From an uncultured Eubacterium sp. (GTDB lineage: Bacteria; Bacillota; Clostridia; Oscillospirales; Acutalibacteraceae), in NCBI GenBank assembly GCA_910583925.1, contig CAJTZJ010000015.1, positions 1-47,370 on the forward strand: 47,370 nucleotides of DNA, read 5' to 3'. The notes beneath the pieces are model-generated. The model had not been told where the DNA came from. It made no database searches and saw only the letters and a list, made by a program, of their open reading frames with translations. Position numbers and translations under genes: made by a program. This document shows, in pieces, positions 16,730-25,390 of this stretch; within the stretch, counting starts at the first letter, position 1, and every line of letters starts with the position of its first letter.

Positions 16730-17404
16730 TTACTTTTTCTTTCTGTTTCTGATAATAATCATAAATATCATTCCGATTACACCGCCGCATGCGTTCATCA
16801 TCATATCTGTCATTGTGTCAACAAGTCCGATATAGCCGTATTCACCGCGGTATTTTGATAAATCAAACATTGCGGTTTCCGCACCCTCTTTTGCAAGCTG
16901 AAGGTTTGTTCCGTGCAGCGTGTCCATAAGAAATTCGTAAAATTCCCAGCCGACTGCAATGGAAAGCGCAAACATAAGCGCAAATATTGCAGCAAGCGTT
17001 GCGGCGCACTGCCCTTTTTTTCGCTGGATTATGCAGGCGAAGTCATATCCGAAGGCAGCACAGACAAAGCCGGACAGCACATGCATAAAATTATCAAACC
17101 AGGAGAGATTGTCAAATAATCCGAAATAAGAGCCGATGACTATACCTATAAATATAATTACATTCAGCAGTGTCTGGGAAAGAGGGGGAACCTCCTCAAT
17201 AAAAGAGCCGTTTCCGAAAATCTGAAACATATCCCACAAATGCGTAAAAATAAAACAGAAAACGGATTCAAAGCCCATAACAAGATCGCCGCAGATAAAG
17301 GAATATGCGGCGCATATCAGCATTGCAAGGCGCACGATAAGCCAAAAAATCAGCTGAGCCTTTGGTATTTTATGAATCGGGTCTTTTTTTATTTTATAAG
17401 CCAT
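16730..17404 (-). CDS. YjdF/DUF2238-like integral membrane protein
   Basis: The 224-residue protein has about six TM segments. Family-like signatures are DNFMHVLSGF (about 104-113), WEFYEF (about 153-158) and DTMTDMMMN near 195-203, a polar/acidic pattern kept across DUF2238/YjdF-type membrane proteins. Function is not established. It is first in a two-gene minus-strand operon with the sortase, preceded by a GGAAAG SD. The shared operon may reflect an envelope role, which is inference. Confidence 0.75.
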   Translation of the reverse strand: MAYKIKKDPIHKIPKAQLIFWLIVRLAMLICAAYSFICGDLVMGFESVFCFIFTHLWDMFQIFGNGSFIEEVPPLSQTLLNVIIFIGIVIGSYFGLFDNLSWFDNFMHVLSGFVCAAFGYDFACIIQRKKGQCAATLAAIFALMFALSIAVGWEFYEFLMDTLHGTNLQLAKEGAETAMFDLSKYRGEYGYIGLVDTMTDMMMNACGGVIGMIFMIIIRNRKKK

Positions 17405-17525
17405 AAGTTAAACTTCTTTCCGTAAATATAGTTTATATAATAGCATAAGCACATAAAAAGTCAAATATAAACATGTTCATTATTTGGTAAAATATAAAGA
17501 AATAATTAAAAAAACCCGGGCGCTG

Positions 17526-17554
17526 TTGAATTTGCTGCCGGCTTGAATTAAAAT
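17526..17554 (+). promoter_or_regulatory. Promoter of acyl-CoA synthetase gene
   Basis: TTGAAT (17526-17531) and TAAAAT (17549-17554) are 17 bp apart, 35 bp before the ATG. Confidence 0.65.
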
Positions 17555-17589
17555 GGTAAACAGTAACAATTAAGAAACGGGGTATCCAT

Positions 17590-19269
17590 ATGATTGAATA
17601 CACATCAAAGTACAATGTAAGAACTACAATGTATCAGCAGTTTGAGCATTCGGCGAACGAAAGAGGAGATAATCCTTGCCTTTATTATTACAATAATACT
17701 TTAAGCTGGAACGAAACAGCGGATATGGTTGATAAGTGCGCTGCTGCGCTTGTTGCAAACGGCGTAAAAAAAGGTGACAGAGTTGTTATCTGTCTTCCTA
17801 ATATGCCTCAGTGTGTTGCTGCGATTTATGCTGTAAACAAAATCGGCGCTATTGCTTCAATGCTTCATCCGCTTTCAGTAAAAAGTGAGGCTGATTATAC
17901 AATAAATCTTGTTGATGCGAAATTTGCTTTCTGCTTTGATGTTTCTGAAAAAGCCTTTACTCAGAATCCCGATTTAACTCTTATAAAATGCAGAACTGCC
18001 CAGTATTTCCCTAAATCTCCTTATGGCTTTATTGCAAATATGCTTTATAAGAAGAAAATCAAGGGTAAAACCGCTTCTGCCGAAAATGTGAAAAAGCTTA
18101 TTGATTGGGCAGATTTTCTTAATGAGGGTGAAGCGTATATAAAGGCGAACGGCGTTGTTGAAACTGCAGCAGATTCTCTTGCAACAGCAGCTATTATGAT
18201 GACCGGCGGTACAACAGGCAATCCAAAGGGCGTTATGCTTACCTCTGAAGCAATAAATAATCTTTCCTATCAGCTTGTTGATGTTGTAGAGCAGGTTATG
18301 AATATGAAGGTGAATCAGGAAACGGACGGAATGCTTTCCGCACTTCCGGTTTTCCACGGCTTTGGATTTGCTCTTTGTATGCATGTTTCAATGTGTGTTG
18401 GTATGGCTCAGGCGCTGTTCCCGACATTTGATGCAAAAATGTGTTCCGATTCAATTAAAAAATATCATCTTAATTATATTTTCGGTGTACCGGATTTCTT
18501 TGAAAAGGTTTATAAGGCAGGCTATCTTAAGGGTATTGATATGAGCTCAATGAAGCTTATCGGCTCCGGCGGCGATGTTGTTCCTTATTCACTTACCGAA
18601 AAAATGGATAGACTTCTTAAGGAAAACGGTGCAAAGGTTCATTTTGTTACAGGCTATGGTTTAACAGAATGTGTTACTGTATGCACATTTACCGATCCGC
18701 GCCGTGAAGCTCCGCAGGGCTGTATCGGTGTTCCCTGCTACAATATTGAAACAATGACCGTTGAGCCGGGCACAACTGAAAAGTGCGAGGGCGAGGACGG
18801 CGAGCTTTGCGTTTATTCTCCTACGCTTATGCAGGGCTATTGGAATGATCCGGAGGAAACGGCTAAAATGCTTGTTGAGCATGAGGATGGCAGAGTTTGG
18901 CTTCATACGGGGGATATGTGTTTCATTGATGAACGCGGAGATATTTATTACCGTCAGCGTCTGAAGAGAGTTTATAAAATAAGCGGCTATCTTGTATATC
19001 CTTCATTTATTGAAGAAACTTATCGTGCTATGGCTGAGATTTATGACTGCTGTGTTATCGGCAAGGAAGACGGCGGTAAAACGATGCTTAAGCTTTTTGT
19101 TGTTAAAAACAAGAAATTTAACAACGATGATGAAGCAGTACTTATTGAAAAGATTAAAATGTTCGGTGAGCAGAACCTTTCAAAATGGTCTGTTCCAAGA
19201 GAAATTGTTTTCATTGATGCACTTCCGAGAACAAAGGTTGGCAAGGTTGATTTCAAGGTGCTTAACTAA
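17590..19269 (+). CDS. AMP-forming acyl-CoA synthetase/ligase
   Basis: The 559-residue enzyme carries the adenylate-forming motifs in order: P-loop MTGGTTGNPKG (204-214), YGLTE (356-360), LHTGD (438-442), the hinge region YRQRLKRVYKISG (about 454-466) and a C-terminal PRTKVGK with the expected catalytic lysine near 549-552. It activates a carboxylic acid with ATP to an acyl-adenylate and then a thioester. Overall it resembles long-chain fatty acid-CoA ligases, but a carrier protein could be the acceptor. It is a stand-alone transcript with its own promoter and terminator, and lies directly upstream of the phage-derived cassette. Confidence 0.9.
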   Translation: MIEYTSKYNVRTTMYQQFEHSANERGDNPCLYYYNNTLSWNETADMVDKCAAALVANGVKKGDRVVICLPNMPQCVAAIYAVNKIGAIASMLHPLSVKSEADYTINLVDAKFAFCFDVSEKAFTQNPDLTLIKCRTAQYFPKSPYGFIANMLYKKKIKGKTASAENVKKLIDWADFLNEGEAYIKANGVVETAADSLATAAIMMTGGTTGNPKGVMLTSEAINNLSYQLVDVVEQVMNMKVNQETDGMLSALPVFHGFGFALCMHVSMCVGMAQALFPTFDAKMCSDSIKKYHLNYIFGVPDFFEKVYKAGYLKGIDMSSMKLIGSGGDVVPYSLTEKMDRLLKENGAKVHFVTGYGLTECVTVCTFTDPRREAPQGCIGVPCYNIETMTVEPGTTEKCEGEDGELCVYSPTLMQGYWNDPEETAKMLVEHEDGRVWLHTGDMCFIDERGDIYYRQRLKRVYKISGYLVYPSFIEETYRAMAEIYDCCVIGKEDGGKTMLKLFVVKNKKFNNDDEAVLIEKIKMFGEQNLSKWSVPREIVFIDALPRTKVGKVDFKVLN

Positions 19270-19282
19270 TTGAATATTTTTG

Positions 19283-19312
19283 CAGGGCAGATTTTTATCT
19301 GCCCTGTTTTTT
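19283..19312 (+). terminator. Strong terminator after the acyl-CoA synthetase gene
   Basis: A perfect 10-bp GC-rich stem (19283-19292 with 19297-19306), TTTT loop and six T's. It insulates the downstream cassette from readthrough. Confidence 0.93.
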
Positions 19313-19364
19313 ATGCTTTTTTATGGCTATAAAACGAATAAATAAATTTATTTTCTCTGAAATC

Positions 19365-19398
19365 GGCTCGTTTATGCAGAAACGGGCTATATTTTTTT
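19365..19398 (+). terminator. Second terminator/attenuator in the cassette leader
   Basis: A 9-bp stem, 19365-19373 with 19380-19388 (two G-T pairs), 6-nt loop, then a run of T's (19392-19398). It lies 60 bp before the first phage-type gene, in a 188-bp gap where I see no convincing consensus promoter. It may be a second insulator or a point where transcription into the cassette is controlled. Confidence 0.55.
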
Positions 19399-19457
19399 GC
19401 TGTTTTGGGTATTTATGGAGGGTGAATTGCTCTTCAATATAATCGTGAGGTAAAAAT

Positions 19458-19784
19458 ATGGGACGAAGAAAGAAAACAACTGAGGAAGAGGTTTGCAAAG
19501 GTTTAAAGCGCCTTGCTTTCGGAGAAATAAAGGATGCAATCTATCTTCTTTTTGCAGATGAAAATGAAATAACGGAAAAGCTGCCAAGCCTTGATCTGTT
19601 TAACATAAGCGAAATTAAGCGTCCGAAGGGCGGCGGAATGGAAATTAAATTTTTTGACAGAATTAAGGCACTTGAAAAATTAAGGGATATTAAAAGTGAT
19701 TCTCCTTCTCAGCCGCTCAGCTTTTATAAAGCTTTAGAGGAGGGCGCAAAAAGTGCATTCACGGGATATGATCAGAATGAATAA
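19458..19784 (+). CDS. Terminase small subunit-like protein
   Basis: A short, basic-start protein of 108 residues. The N-terminus (GRRKKTTEEEVCKGLKRLAFG) and the middle FNISEIKRPKGGGMEIKFFDR are, from memory, typical of small proteins encoded just before terL in Firmicutes prophages; quoted here in parts under the length limit: EEEVCKGLKRLAFG (10-23) and EIKRPKGGGMEIKFFDR (52-68). Small terminases recognise phage DNA for packaging. No clear helix-turn-helix is seen, so DNA recognition could be non-specific. SD GTGAGG precedes the ATG. The end overlaps the terL start by 8 bp. Confidence 0.6.
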   Translation: MGRRKKTTEEEVCKGLKRLAFGEIKDAIYLLFADENEITEKLPSLDLFNISEIKRPKGGGMEIKFFDRIKALEKLRDIKSDSPSQPLSFYKALEEGAKSAFTGYDQNE

Positions 19785-21033
19785 ATTTGTATCTTTTTCA
19801 AAAAAACAGCTGAAAGTGCTTACCTGGTGGTGTGATACCAGCCCGTATAAAGAGAAAAACGGTGTTATTTGTGATGGAGCTGTGCGCTCCGGCAAAACAC
19901 TTTGTATGAGTATTTCCTTTATCAGCTGGGCGTTTTACAATTTTTGCGATACCTCTTTTGCCATTTGCGGGAAAACAATTTCATCACTGAGGCGCAATGT
20001 TATAACTCCGTTAATTCCCAATCTTTTATCCCTGGGCTTCAAATGCGATTATAAAATCAGCCGGAATTTACTTGAAATTGAAAAGGGAAATAACAAAAAC
20101 CGCTTTTATATTTTTGGCGGAAGAGATGAATCCTCTGCTTCGCTTATACAGGGAATGACGCTTGGCGGCGTGCTTCTGGATGAGGTTGCGCTTATGCCGC
20201 GTTCCTTTGTTGAGCAGGCATTGGCGAGGTGTTCCCTAGAACATTCAAAATTTTGGTTTAACTGCAACCCGGAGCATCCCTTTCATTGGTTTTATACCGA
20301 GTGGATAAAGAAAAGCGATGCAAAAAATATGCTGTATATTCATTTTAAAATGGAGGATAATCCGTCCTTGTCCTCGTCTGTTATAAACAGATATAAAAGT
20401 CTTTACAGCGGTGCCTTTTATGAACGCTTTATAGACGGAAGATGGGTTGCAGCTGATGGGCTTGTTTATCCTATGTTTGATAACAGGTGCCATATCAGAA
20501 AAAGCGGAGGTAAATTCTTTTTATACTATTTATCCTGTGATTACGGAACGGTTAATCCGTTTTCACTTGGGCTTTGGGGCAAGGCGGAGGATGGCTGGTA
20601 CCGCCTTGATGAATATTACCACAGCAGCAGAGATAGGGGAATTCAGCTTACGGACGAGGAGTATTACGAAAAGCTTTTATCGCTTGTTAACGGGCGGAAA
20701 ATAGAAGCAATTATAATCGATCCGTCGGCAGCAAGCTTTATTGAAACAGTTAAGCGCCATGGAGTGTTCAGGGTTATCAAAGCAGACAATGATGTTTTAA
20801 AGGGTATTAATTATGTTTGCAATGCACTGAAAAATGGGGAAATCTTTTTTTATCCGAACTGTGCTGATACAATCCGGGAATTCTCTGTTTATCGCTGGGA
20901 TAACGGTATAAAAAGAGATGCGCCGAAAAAGGAAAATGATCATGCGATGGATGATATACGCTATTTTGTTGCAACCGTTTTAAACGGAAAAAAAGAAAAC
21001 AGTTTGTTCTCTGTTGCAGTGGAAAGGAAGTGA
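19777..21033 (+). CDS. Phage terminase large subunit (packaging ATPase-nuclease)
   Basis: The start is the ATG at 19777, 10 nt after ACGGGA; the upstream in-frame ATGs lack usable SD spacing. The 418-residue protein has the phage Walker A variant GAVRSGKT (about 35-42), Walker B GVLLDEV (about 131-137), and an RNase H-like nuclease domain with its acidic residues: Asp in LSCDYGT, Asp in IIIDPSA and the pair in DHAMDDIRY. It resembles PBSX-type terminases. It drives DNA into the prohead and cuts it. All motifs are intact, so the packaging motor could be active. Confidence 0.95.
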   Translation: MNKFVSFSKKQLKVLTWWCDTSPYKEKNGVICDGAVRSGKTLCMSISFISWAFYNFCDTSFAICGKTISSLRRNVITPLIPNLLSLGFKCDYKISRNLLEIEKGNNKNRFYIFGGRDESSASLIQGMTLGGVLLDEVALMPRSFVEQALARCSLEHSKFWFNCNPEHPFHWFYTEWIKKSDAKNMLYIHFKMEDNPSLSSSVINRYKSLYSGAFYERFIDGRWVAADGLVYPMFDNRCHIRKSGGKFFLYYLSCDYGTVNPFSLGLWGKAEDGWYRLDEYYHSSRDRGIQLTDEEYYEKLLSLVNGRKIEAIIIDPSAASFIETVKRHGVFRVIKADNDVLKGINYVCNALKNGEIFFYPNCADTIREFSVYRWDNGIKRDAPKKENDHAMDDIRYFVATVLNGKKENSLFSVAVERK

Positions 21034-21037
21034 AGGT

Positions 21038-22168
21038 TTGGGCTTGTTTCAAAGAAATAAAAAAGTCGGGGAAAAGGAAGCCGGTGTTTCTGCTGTTCAG
21101 ACAAGCAGTTATTCCAATCATCCGTTTTGGCAGATAAACAGCCGGGTACCAATGAATTTAAACAATCGGGTTTATTCCCATCTTCGTGAAAGTGTACCCG
21201 TTATAGATGTTGCAATTTGCAAGATAGTAAGACTTTGTGAGGGGTTTCATTATGAAACAGGAAGCAAAGGGCTTGATGATGAAATCAACTCATTTTTCAG
21301 CCGTATAAATGTTGGCGGAAATCAAACGGGGATTGATTCATTTATTTCAACATATCTTGCGGATTTGCTTACTTATGGCTCAGCAGTGGGTGAAATGATT
21401 GCGGATGAAAATGGTTTTTATGCACTTTATAACGGCGAACTGGATGCGCTTGAGGTTAAAAGAGGAGCCAATAATCTTGATATTGAATTTTACAACAACA
21501 ATGAAAAGCTTTCCAATCAGGATTTGATTTTGTTTTCAGCGTTAAATCCTGAGCCGGGAAAAATCCTCGGTACAAGCCTTTTGCGCGGATTGCCGTTTGT
21601 TTCCGATGTTTTGCTTACAATTTATAACACAATCGGAGAAAACTGGAGCCATGCCGGGAATCTGAGATATGCAGTTACATATAAGCCGGGCGACAGCATT
21701 GATTCAGGCAATGCAAAGGAGCGTGCTGAGCAGATGGCGGAAGCATGGCGTGATGCTATGAGCAGCAAGGATACGATTAAGGATTTTGTTGCCGTCGGTG
21801 ATGTTTCGGTAAAGGTTATCGGAGCAGACAGCGGTGTGCTTAACAGTGAGGTCCCTGTTAAGCAGCTTATGGAGCAGATTATTGCCAAAACAGGTCTGCC
21901 TCCGTATATGCTTGGTCTTAGCTGGTCTACAACAGAACGAATGAGTTCACAGCAGGCGGATGTTTTAACAACCGAGCTTGAGGCATACAGAAGAATTCTT
22001 AATCCTGTTTTGCTCAGAATCGGCAAAAAGTATCTTGAAATAAACGGCATAGGCTCATCTGTTGAAATTGTGTGGGACAGCATTACAATGCAGGACGAAA
22101 CAGAAATGGCAAGGGCTCGCCTATATGATGCTCAGACAGAAAAGATTTTAAGGGAGGTTTACGCTTGA
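21038..22168 (+). CDS. Phage portal protein
   Basis: The most likely start is TTG 21038, with AAGGAAG 7 nt upstream, giving the common portal start (Met)-Gly-Leu-Phe; the ATG at 21014 lies inside terL. The 376-residue product matches the SPP1/HK97-type portal layout: an alpha/beta wing, 'SVPVIDVAICKIVRLCEG' type early helix (about 33-50 after the start), a crown/stem region with GTSLLRGLPFV (about 181-191) and the C-terminal helix with LPPYMLGLSW. It forms the dodecameric ring through which DNA enters. It overlaps the protease gene by 4 bp (TTGA). Confidence 0.88.
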   Translation: MGLFQRNKKVGEKEAGVSAVQTSSYSNHPFWQINSRVPMNLNNRVYSHLRESVPVIDVAICKIVRLCEGFHYETGSKGLDDEINSFFSRINVGGNQTGIDSFISTYLADLLTYGSAVGEMIADENGFYALYNGELDALEVKRGANNLDIEFYNNNEKLSNQDLILFSALNPEPGKILGTSLLRGLPFVSDVLLTIYNTIGENWSHAGNLRYAVTYKPGDSIDSGNAKERAEQMAEAWRDAMSSKDTIKDFVAVGDVSVKVIGADSGVLNSEVPVKQLMEQIIAKTGLPPYMLGLSWSTTERMSSQQADVLTTELEAYRRILNPVLLRIGKKYLEINGIGSSVEIVWDSITMQDETEMARARLYDAQTEKILREVYA

Positions 22169-23133
22169 CAGACGGATATATAGAAAAGGGTTATACTCCT
22201 GTTCAGGATGATTTTGACAAGATCAGGCAGTTTACAAGAAAAGCTTTTTCAGAGGAGGAACTTTATATTTTCTCTGTTACGCTTTGCAGCAATGATGTGG
22301 ACAGGGATTATGAAAAATTCTCTGTTTCCGCTCTTAATGAGCTTGCAGAACTATTTGTCGGCAAAACAGGGATTAAGGATCATTCAATGAAAACATCAGA
22401 TCAGACTGCTCGTATTTTTGAAACTTGGATTGAAAAATGTGATGGCAGAAAAACGGCAGACGGCGAGGATTATTATGCACTTCGTGCCAAGGCATATATG
22501 GTAAGAAATGATGAAAACAAATCCTTTATAACAGAAATTGAAGCAGGAATAAAAAAAGAGGTTTCTGTTTCCTGTGCTATGAATGCTTCGGTTTGCTCAA
22601 TCTGCGGCAAAAGCAGGAAAAGCGGAGAATGCAATCATATAAACGGCAGAACATACGGCAATCAAATCTGCTTCAGTATTTTAAGTGATGCTGCAGATGC
22701 ATATGAATGGAGCTTTGTTGCCGTGCCTGCGCAGCGGGATGCAGGAGTTACAAAATCATTTAATCTGAAAAACGGAGATTTTGATATGAACGATATTAAA
22801 AAAAGCCTTATTACCGATGAAAACGAGATTATTCTTTCAAAAAGCAAAGCAAGAGAGATCTGTGCCTATATTGAAGAGAAAGAGGAGCTTGCCTCTCTTG
22901 GTGAGGAATATAAGAAAAGTCTTGTTAAAGAGCTTGTTTCTCTTTGTGCAAAATCCATTCCTGAAATGGATTTGGGCATTTTCGGCGGTGTGGCAGCAGT
23001 TATGACAATCAAGGAGCTGTTAAGCTTTAAAAATGCTTTTGAAAAGCAGCAGGCAACGGAAAATATGCCGCAGCCTCAGCTAAGAACAGCACAAAAGAAA
23101 TCAAATAATAATTTAAATGAATTCAGAATTTAA
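22165..23133 (+). CDS. Prohead protease with C-terminal scaffold domain
   Basis: TTG start in a TTGA overlap with the portal stop, with a strong AAGGGAGG SD. Residues about 20-200 resemble a Caudovirus prohead serine protease: His in IKDHSM (near 73) and Ser in EVSVSC (near 135), plus a C-x2-C...C-x2-H metal-like insert (CSICGK ... ECNHING). The sequence WSFVAVPAQRDAG ends the domain. Residues about 208-322 are helical, charged and end in a Gln/Asn-rich tail, as in a delta/scaffold domain. It would shape the procapsid and then cleave scaffold. Length (322) fits a fusion of both functions. Confidence 0.75.
   Translation: MTDGYIEKGYTPVQDDFDKIRQFTRKAFSEEELYIFSVTLCSNDVDRDYEKFSVSALNELAELFVGKTGIKDHSMKTSDQTARIFETWIEKCDGRKTADGEDYYALRAKAYMVRNDENKSFITEIEAGIKKEVSVSCAMNASVCSICGKSRKSGECNHINGRTYGNQICFSILSDAADAYEWSFVAVPAQRDAGVTKSFNLKNGDFDMNDIKKSLITDENEIILSKSKAREICAYIEEKEELASLGEEYKKSLVKELVSLCAKSIPEMDLGIFGGVAAVMTIKELLSFKNAFEKQQATENMPQPQLRTAQKKSNNNLNEFRI
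22786..23133 (+). other. Probable nested in-frame scaffold ORF (115 aa)
   Basis: An in-frame ATG at 22786 lies 8 nt after GGAG (22774-22777), exactly where the protease domain ends and the helical C-terminal domain begins. Internal starts of this kind produce separate scaffold proteins in phage lambda (Nu3 within C). It would give a 115-residue scaffold in excess over the protease. This is a prediction from SD and domain boundary only. Confidence 0.5.
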
Positions 23134-23145
23134 GGAGATTTACAA

Positions 23146-24132
23146 ATGGCATTTGATAATATTAAACTTGAAAAAGGACTTTATTCAACATCAAAGGGAT
23201 TTACGGCTTCGCTTGAAGAGCTTGATCCGTCTGAAAACTATATAGGAACGGACTATGAGGGGCTTGATGCTTATCAGCGCCAGCTCAAAAGATTTGATAT
23301 CAAGGTTTCGGGAGCCGGCTCTGATACAATTTCAAAGTTTTTTAAAACAACGGATTCAGCGGCACTTTTTCCTGAATATATTTCCCGTGCTGTTCAGCAG
23401 GGACTTGAAGAGGAGGATATTCTTCCCAAAATTATCGCCGCAACAACGAATATTGATGCACTTGATTATAGAGCAATTGAAAGTATTCCGTCTGAGGAGG
23501 ACAAGGAGCTTCAGCTTGTAGGCGAGGGTGAATTAATCCCCGAAACAAATGTTAAAACCAAGGATAAGCTTACAAAGTTAAAAAAGAGAGGCAGAATGCT
23601 GGTAGCATCCTATGAGGCAATCAAGTTCCAGAAGCTTGATTTATTTACTGTAACGCTCAAGCAGATTGGAGCGTATATTGCAAGAACGCAGTTTAATGAT
23701 GCTATGGAGGTGCTTGAGGGTTCCGGTATTGAGAACATTTCCGGAGTGGGCGCGGCAGTCAGTTATGCGGATCTTGTTAAGCTTTGGGATGCGCTTTCTC
23801 CATATAATACAACTACGCTTATAGCAGCTCCTTCAGCACTTGCGGATATGCTTTCCATTACGGAGTTTAAGGATTCGTATGCAGGTCAGAATTTTCACGG
23901 AACAGGCAAGATGATTACACCGTTTGGTGCTGAGGTATTGAAAATGAGCGGTGCCGCAGAAAAGAAGATTATTGCACTTGATAAGAATGCTGCTCTTGAA
24001 AAAGTGCAGGCAGGCGGCATTTTAACCGAATATGACAAGCTAATTGACCGTCAGCTTGAACGCTGTGCGATTACTGCAATCACAGGCTTTTCAACTATAT
24101 TCGGTGATGCTGCAAAAATGCTTGCATACTAA
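23146..24132 (+). CDS. Major capsid protein, HK97 fold family
   Basis: The 328-residue protein follows the protease gene by 12 bp and has the strongest SD of the cassette (TAAGGAGATTT). The N-terminal arm (about 1-75) precedes features of the HK97-like E-loop/P-domain: ELIPETNVKTKDKLTKLKKRGRMLVASYEA region (about 123-152) and the long spine helix, then A-domain strands with a 'STIFGDAAKMLAY' end. No long cleavable delta domain is present, in line with the scaffold being carried by the protease gene. It would form the icosahedral shell. HK97-fold assignment rests on gene order and pattern. Confidence 0.82.
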   Translation: MAFDNIKLEKGLYSTSKGFTASLEELDPSENYIGTDYEGLDAYQRQLKRFDIKVSGAGSDTISKFFKTTDSAALFPEYISRAVQQGLEEEDILPKIIAATTNIDALDYRAIESIPSEEDKELQLVGEGELIPETNVKTKDKLTKLKKRGRMLVASYEAIKFQKLDLFTVTLKQIGAYIARTQFNDAMEVLEGSGIENISGVGAAVSYADLVKLWDALSPYNTTTLIAAPSALADMLSITEFKDSYAGQNFHGTGKMITPFGAEVLKMSGAAEKKIIALDKNAALEKVQAGGILTEYDKLIDRQLERCAITAITGFSTIFGDAAKMLAY

Positions 24133-24161
24133 AATTTAACGGCAGAAAGGGAAGTGAAGCT

Positions 24162-24539
24162 ATGATTGATACAGAGCTTGTAAAGAAAGCGGTTGCACTG
24201 ATGGGCGGCTTTGATGAAAAAGAGATTGAAACATACAGCCAATTTATTCTGGCGGCTTCTTTAAGTGTTTCAGAATTGCTCGGCAGGCATGCAGATGAAA
24301 AGGATGCAAGAGTGATTCAGCTTGCTGCGGTAAAGGCATATAATTCAATTTGCTGTATTGCCGAAAAAGCGGAAGGGATAACCTCTTTTACGGCAGGCGA
24401 AGTAACGGTTAAGCAGGATACGGATTTTAAAGGTCTTGCAGCCGAGGCTCTTGCTTCTGCAGTGAATGACTGCAAGCCGCTTTTCAAATCTGTTTCCGGA
24501 CTTGATGAAAAAAATGGTTTTGCTTTTTTAGGTGTTTAA
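24162..24539 (+). CDS. Head-tail adaptor-like protein
   Basis: The 125-residue, mostly helical protein (three to four helices, then a short beta/turn segment TAGEVTVKQD) occupies the slot directly after the capsid gene where HK97 gp6/SPP1 gp15-type adaptors lie. The adaptor binds under the portal. SD GGGAAG. The next gene begins right after its stop. Assignment is by position, length and helical pattern, not by a strict motif. Confidence 0.6.
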   Translation: MIDTELVKKAVALMGGFDEKEIETYSQFILAASLSVSELLGRHADEKDARVIQLAAVKAYNSICCIAEKAEGITSFTAGEVTVKQDTDFKGLAAEALASAVNDCKPLFKSVSGLDEKNGFAFLGV

Positions 24540-24890
24540 ATGAATAACAACGCATATAAAGTAAAAAACGGGCTGAAGCAGGTTGGCGAAAGGGTTTTTC
24601 TTAAGGACGAAGGATGGGTTTCTGTTCCGTTTTATGCAGTTCTTTCTCCGAGATGGCGAAGCAATAAATCAAATTTTGAGCCGAAGGAAACGGCAATCGG
24701 CAGGGTCAGTGCCGATTATTATACATATATAGGTCCGTTTGACCATAATGTTCTTTCTCTTTCAGACAAGGCATATCTTGTTTCAGACGGTGTAAAGTAT
24801 ATTTTTAAAAAAAGAGATGCAGTTAAAATGGGTGATAAGGTGCTTTTTTACAGAGGTGTTTTAAGAAAGGTGTGTGAAGAAAATGATTGA
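24540..24890 (+). CDS. Head completion/stopper-like protein
   Basis: This 116-residue protein has basic and aromatic beta strands (KDEGWVSVPFYAVLSPRWR, and DKVLFYRGVLRKV at the end). It fits the small beta-barrel stopper that seals the packaged head (SPP1 gp16-like). The ATG abuts the previous gene's stop, and its own stop overlaps the next gene by 8 bp, which argues for coupled translation. The family is not certain. Confidence 0.5.
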   Translation: MNNNAYKVKNGLKQVGERVFLKDEGWVSVPFYAVLSPRWRSNKSNFEPKETAIGRVSADYYTYIGPFDHNVLSLSDKAYLVSDGVKYIFKKRDAVKMGDKVLFYRGVLRKVCEEND

Positions 24891-25296
24891 GGCTGAAAGC
24901 ATTTTAAATGAGTTTTTAAGCCGCATTCTTGATGACAGGTATTTTGCGGATATTCAGATAACAAGGGCTTATCCCAATGCGATTAAGCCTACGGTTCTTA
25001 ATAATCCGGCTGTCGCTGTCGGAATCAAAAGTATTGAGCTTGATGATAATTCAGTTAATGAGAATGTAAAGGCAGGTACATTCAGTGTTTTTGCGGATGT
25101 TTTTCTTCCGTTTGAGTCAGATTTAACAGTTCCCGAAGCTATAGTTTTCAGAATATGCAGAGATGTTTCCGATTTTAATATTGTTTCAATCAATATTTCT
25201 GAAATGAAAGCAAACAGCCTTGCACAGTGTTATATTATGAGGGCTGTTTTTACCTTTAACAATGAACTTACCTTTGGAGGAAAAAATAATGAATGA
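24883..25296 (+). CDS. Tail terminator/completion-like protein
   Basis: The ATG at 24883 follows AAAGG (about 24866-24870); a GTG at 24874 is the alternative. The 137-residue alpha/beta protein begins with a helix (EAESILNEFLSRIL) and continues with strands in the AVAVGIKSIELDD and GTFSVFADVFLPF pattern. This fits the gp17/tail-completion slot of siphophages and PBSX-like phages. It is the last head/connector gene. What would normally follow (sheath, tube, chaperones, tape measure) is absent; a 33-codon ORF comes next with an 8-bp overlap. Confidence 0.5.
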   Translation: MIEAESILNEFLSRILDDRYFADIQITRAYPNAIKPTVLNNPAVAVGIKSIELDDNSVNENVKAGTFSVFADVFLPFESDLTVPEAIVFRICRDVSDFNIVSINISEMKANSLAQCYIMRAVFTFNNELTFGGKNNE

Positions 25297-25390
25297 TGGT
25301 AAGGAATATGAAGAAATGAAAGAAATTTCCGAATACATTCGTCTTGATTCAAAGCGGTATGATAATTTGCTCTCGGGGGAGGATTCATAA
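25289..25390 (+). CDS. 33-aa ORF at the head-baseplate junction
   Basis: It starts in an 8-bp overlap with the preceding gene, with TTTGGAGG 8 nt upstream, and ends in TAATG, sharing one base with the next start. The acidic product (MNDGKEYEEMKEISEYIRLD..., then SKRYDNLLSGEDS) is predicted helical. It occupies exactly the place of the tail tube/sheath/tape-measure block. It could be a small connector, a vestige, or a chaperone fragment. Its precise start/stop linkage and SD argue that it is translated. Confidence 0.65.
   Translation: MNDGKEYEEMKEISEYIRLDSKRYDNLLSGEDS

Noticed and set aside
19438..19443. TATAAT just before the first phage-type gene
   Set aside because: It is 14 bp before the ATG and overlaps the SD region; no -35 match at the right distance.
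21622..22083. 153-codon minus-strand ORF opposite the portal gene
   Set aside because: Antisense shadow of a conserved coding region.
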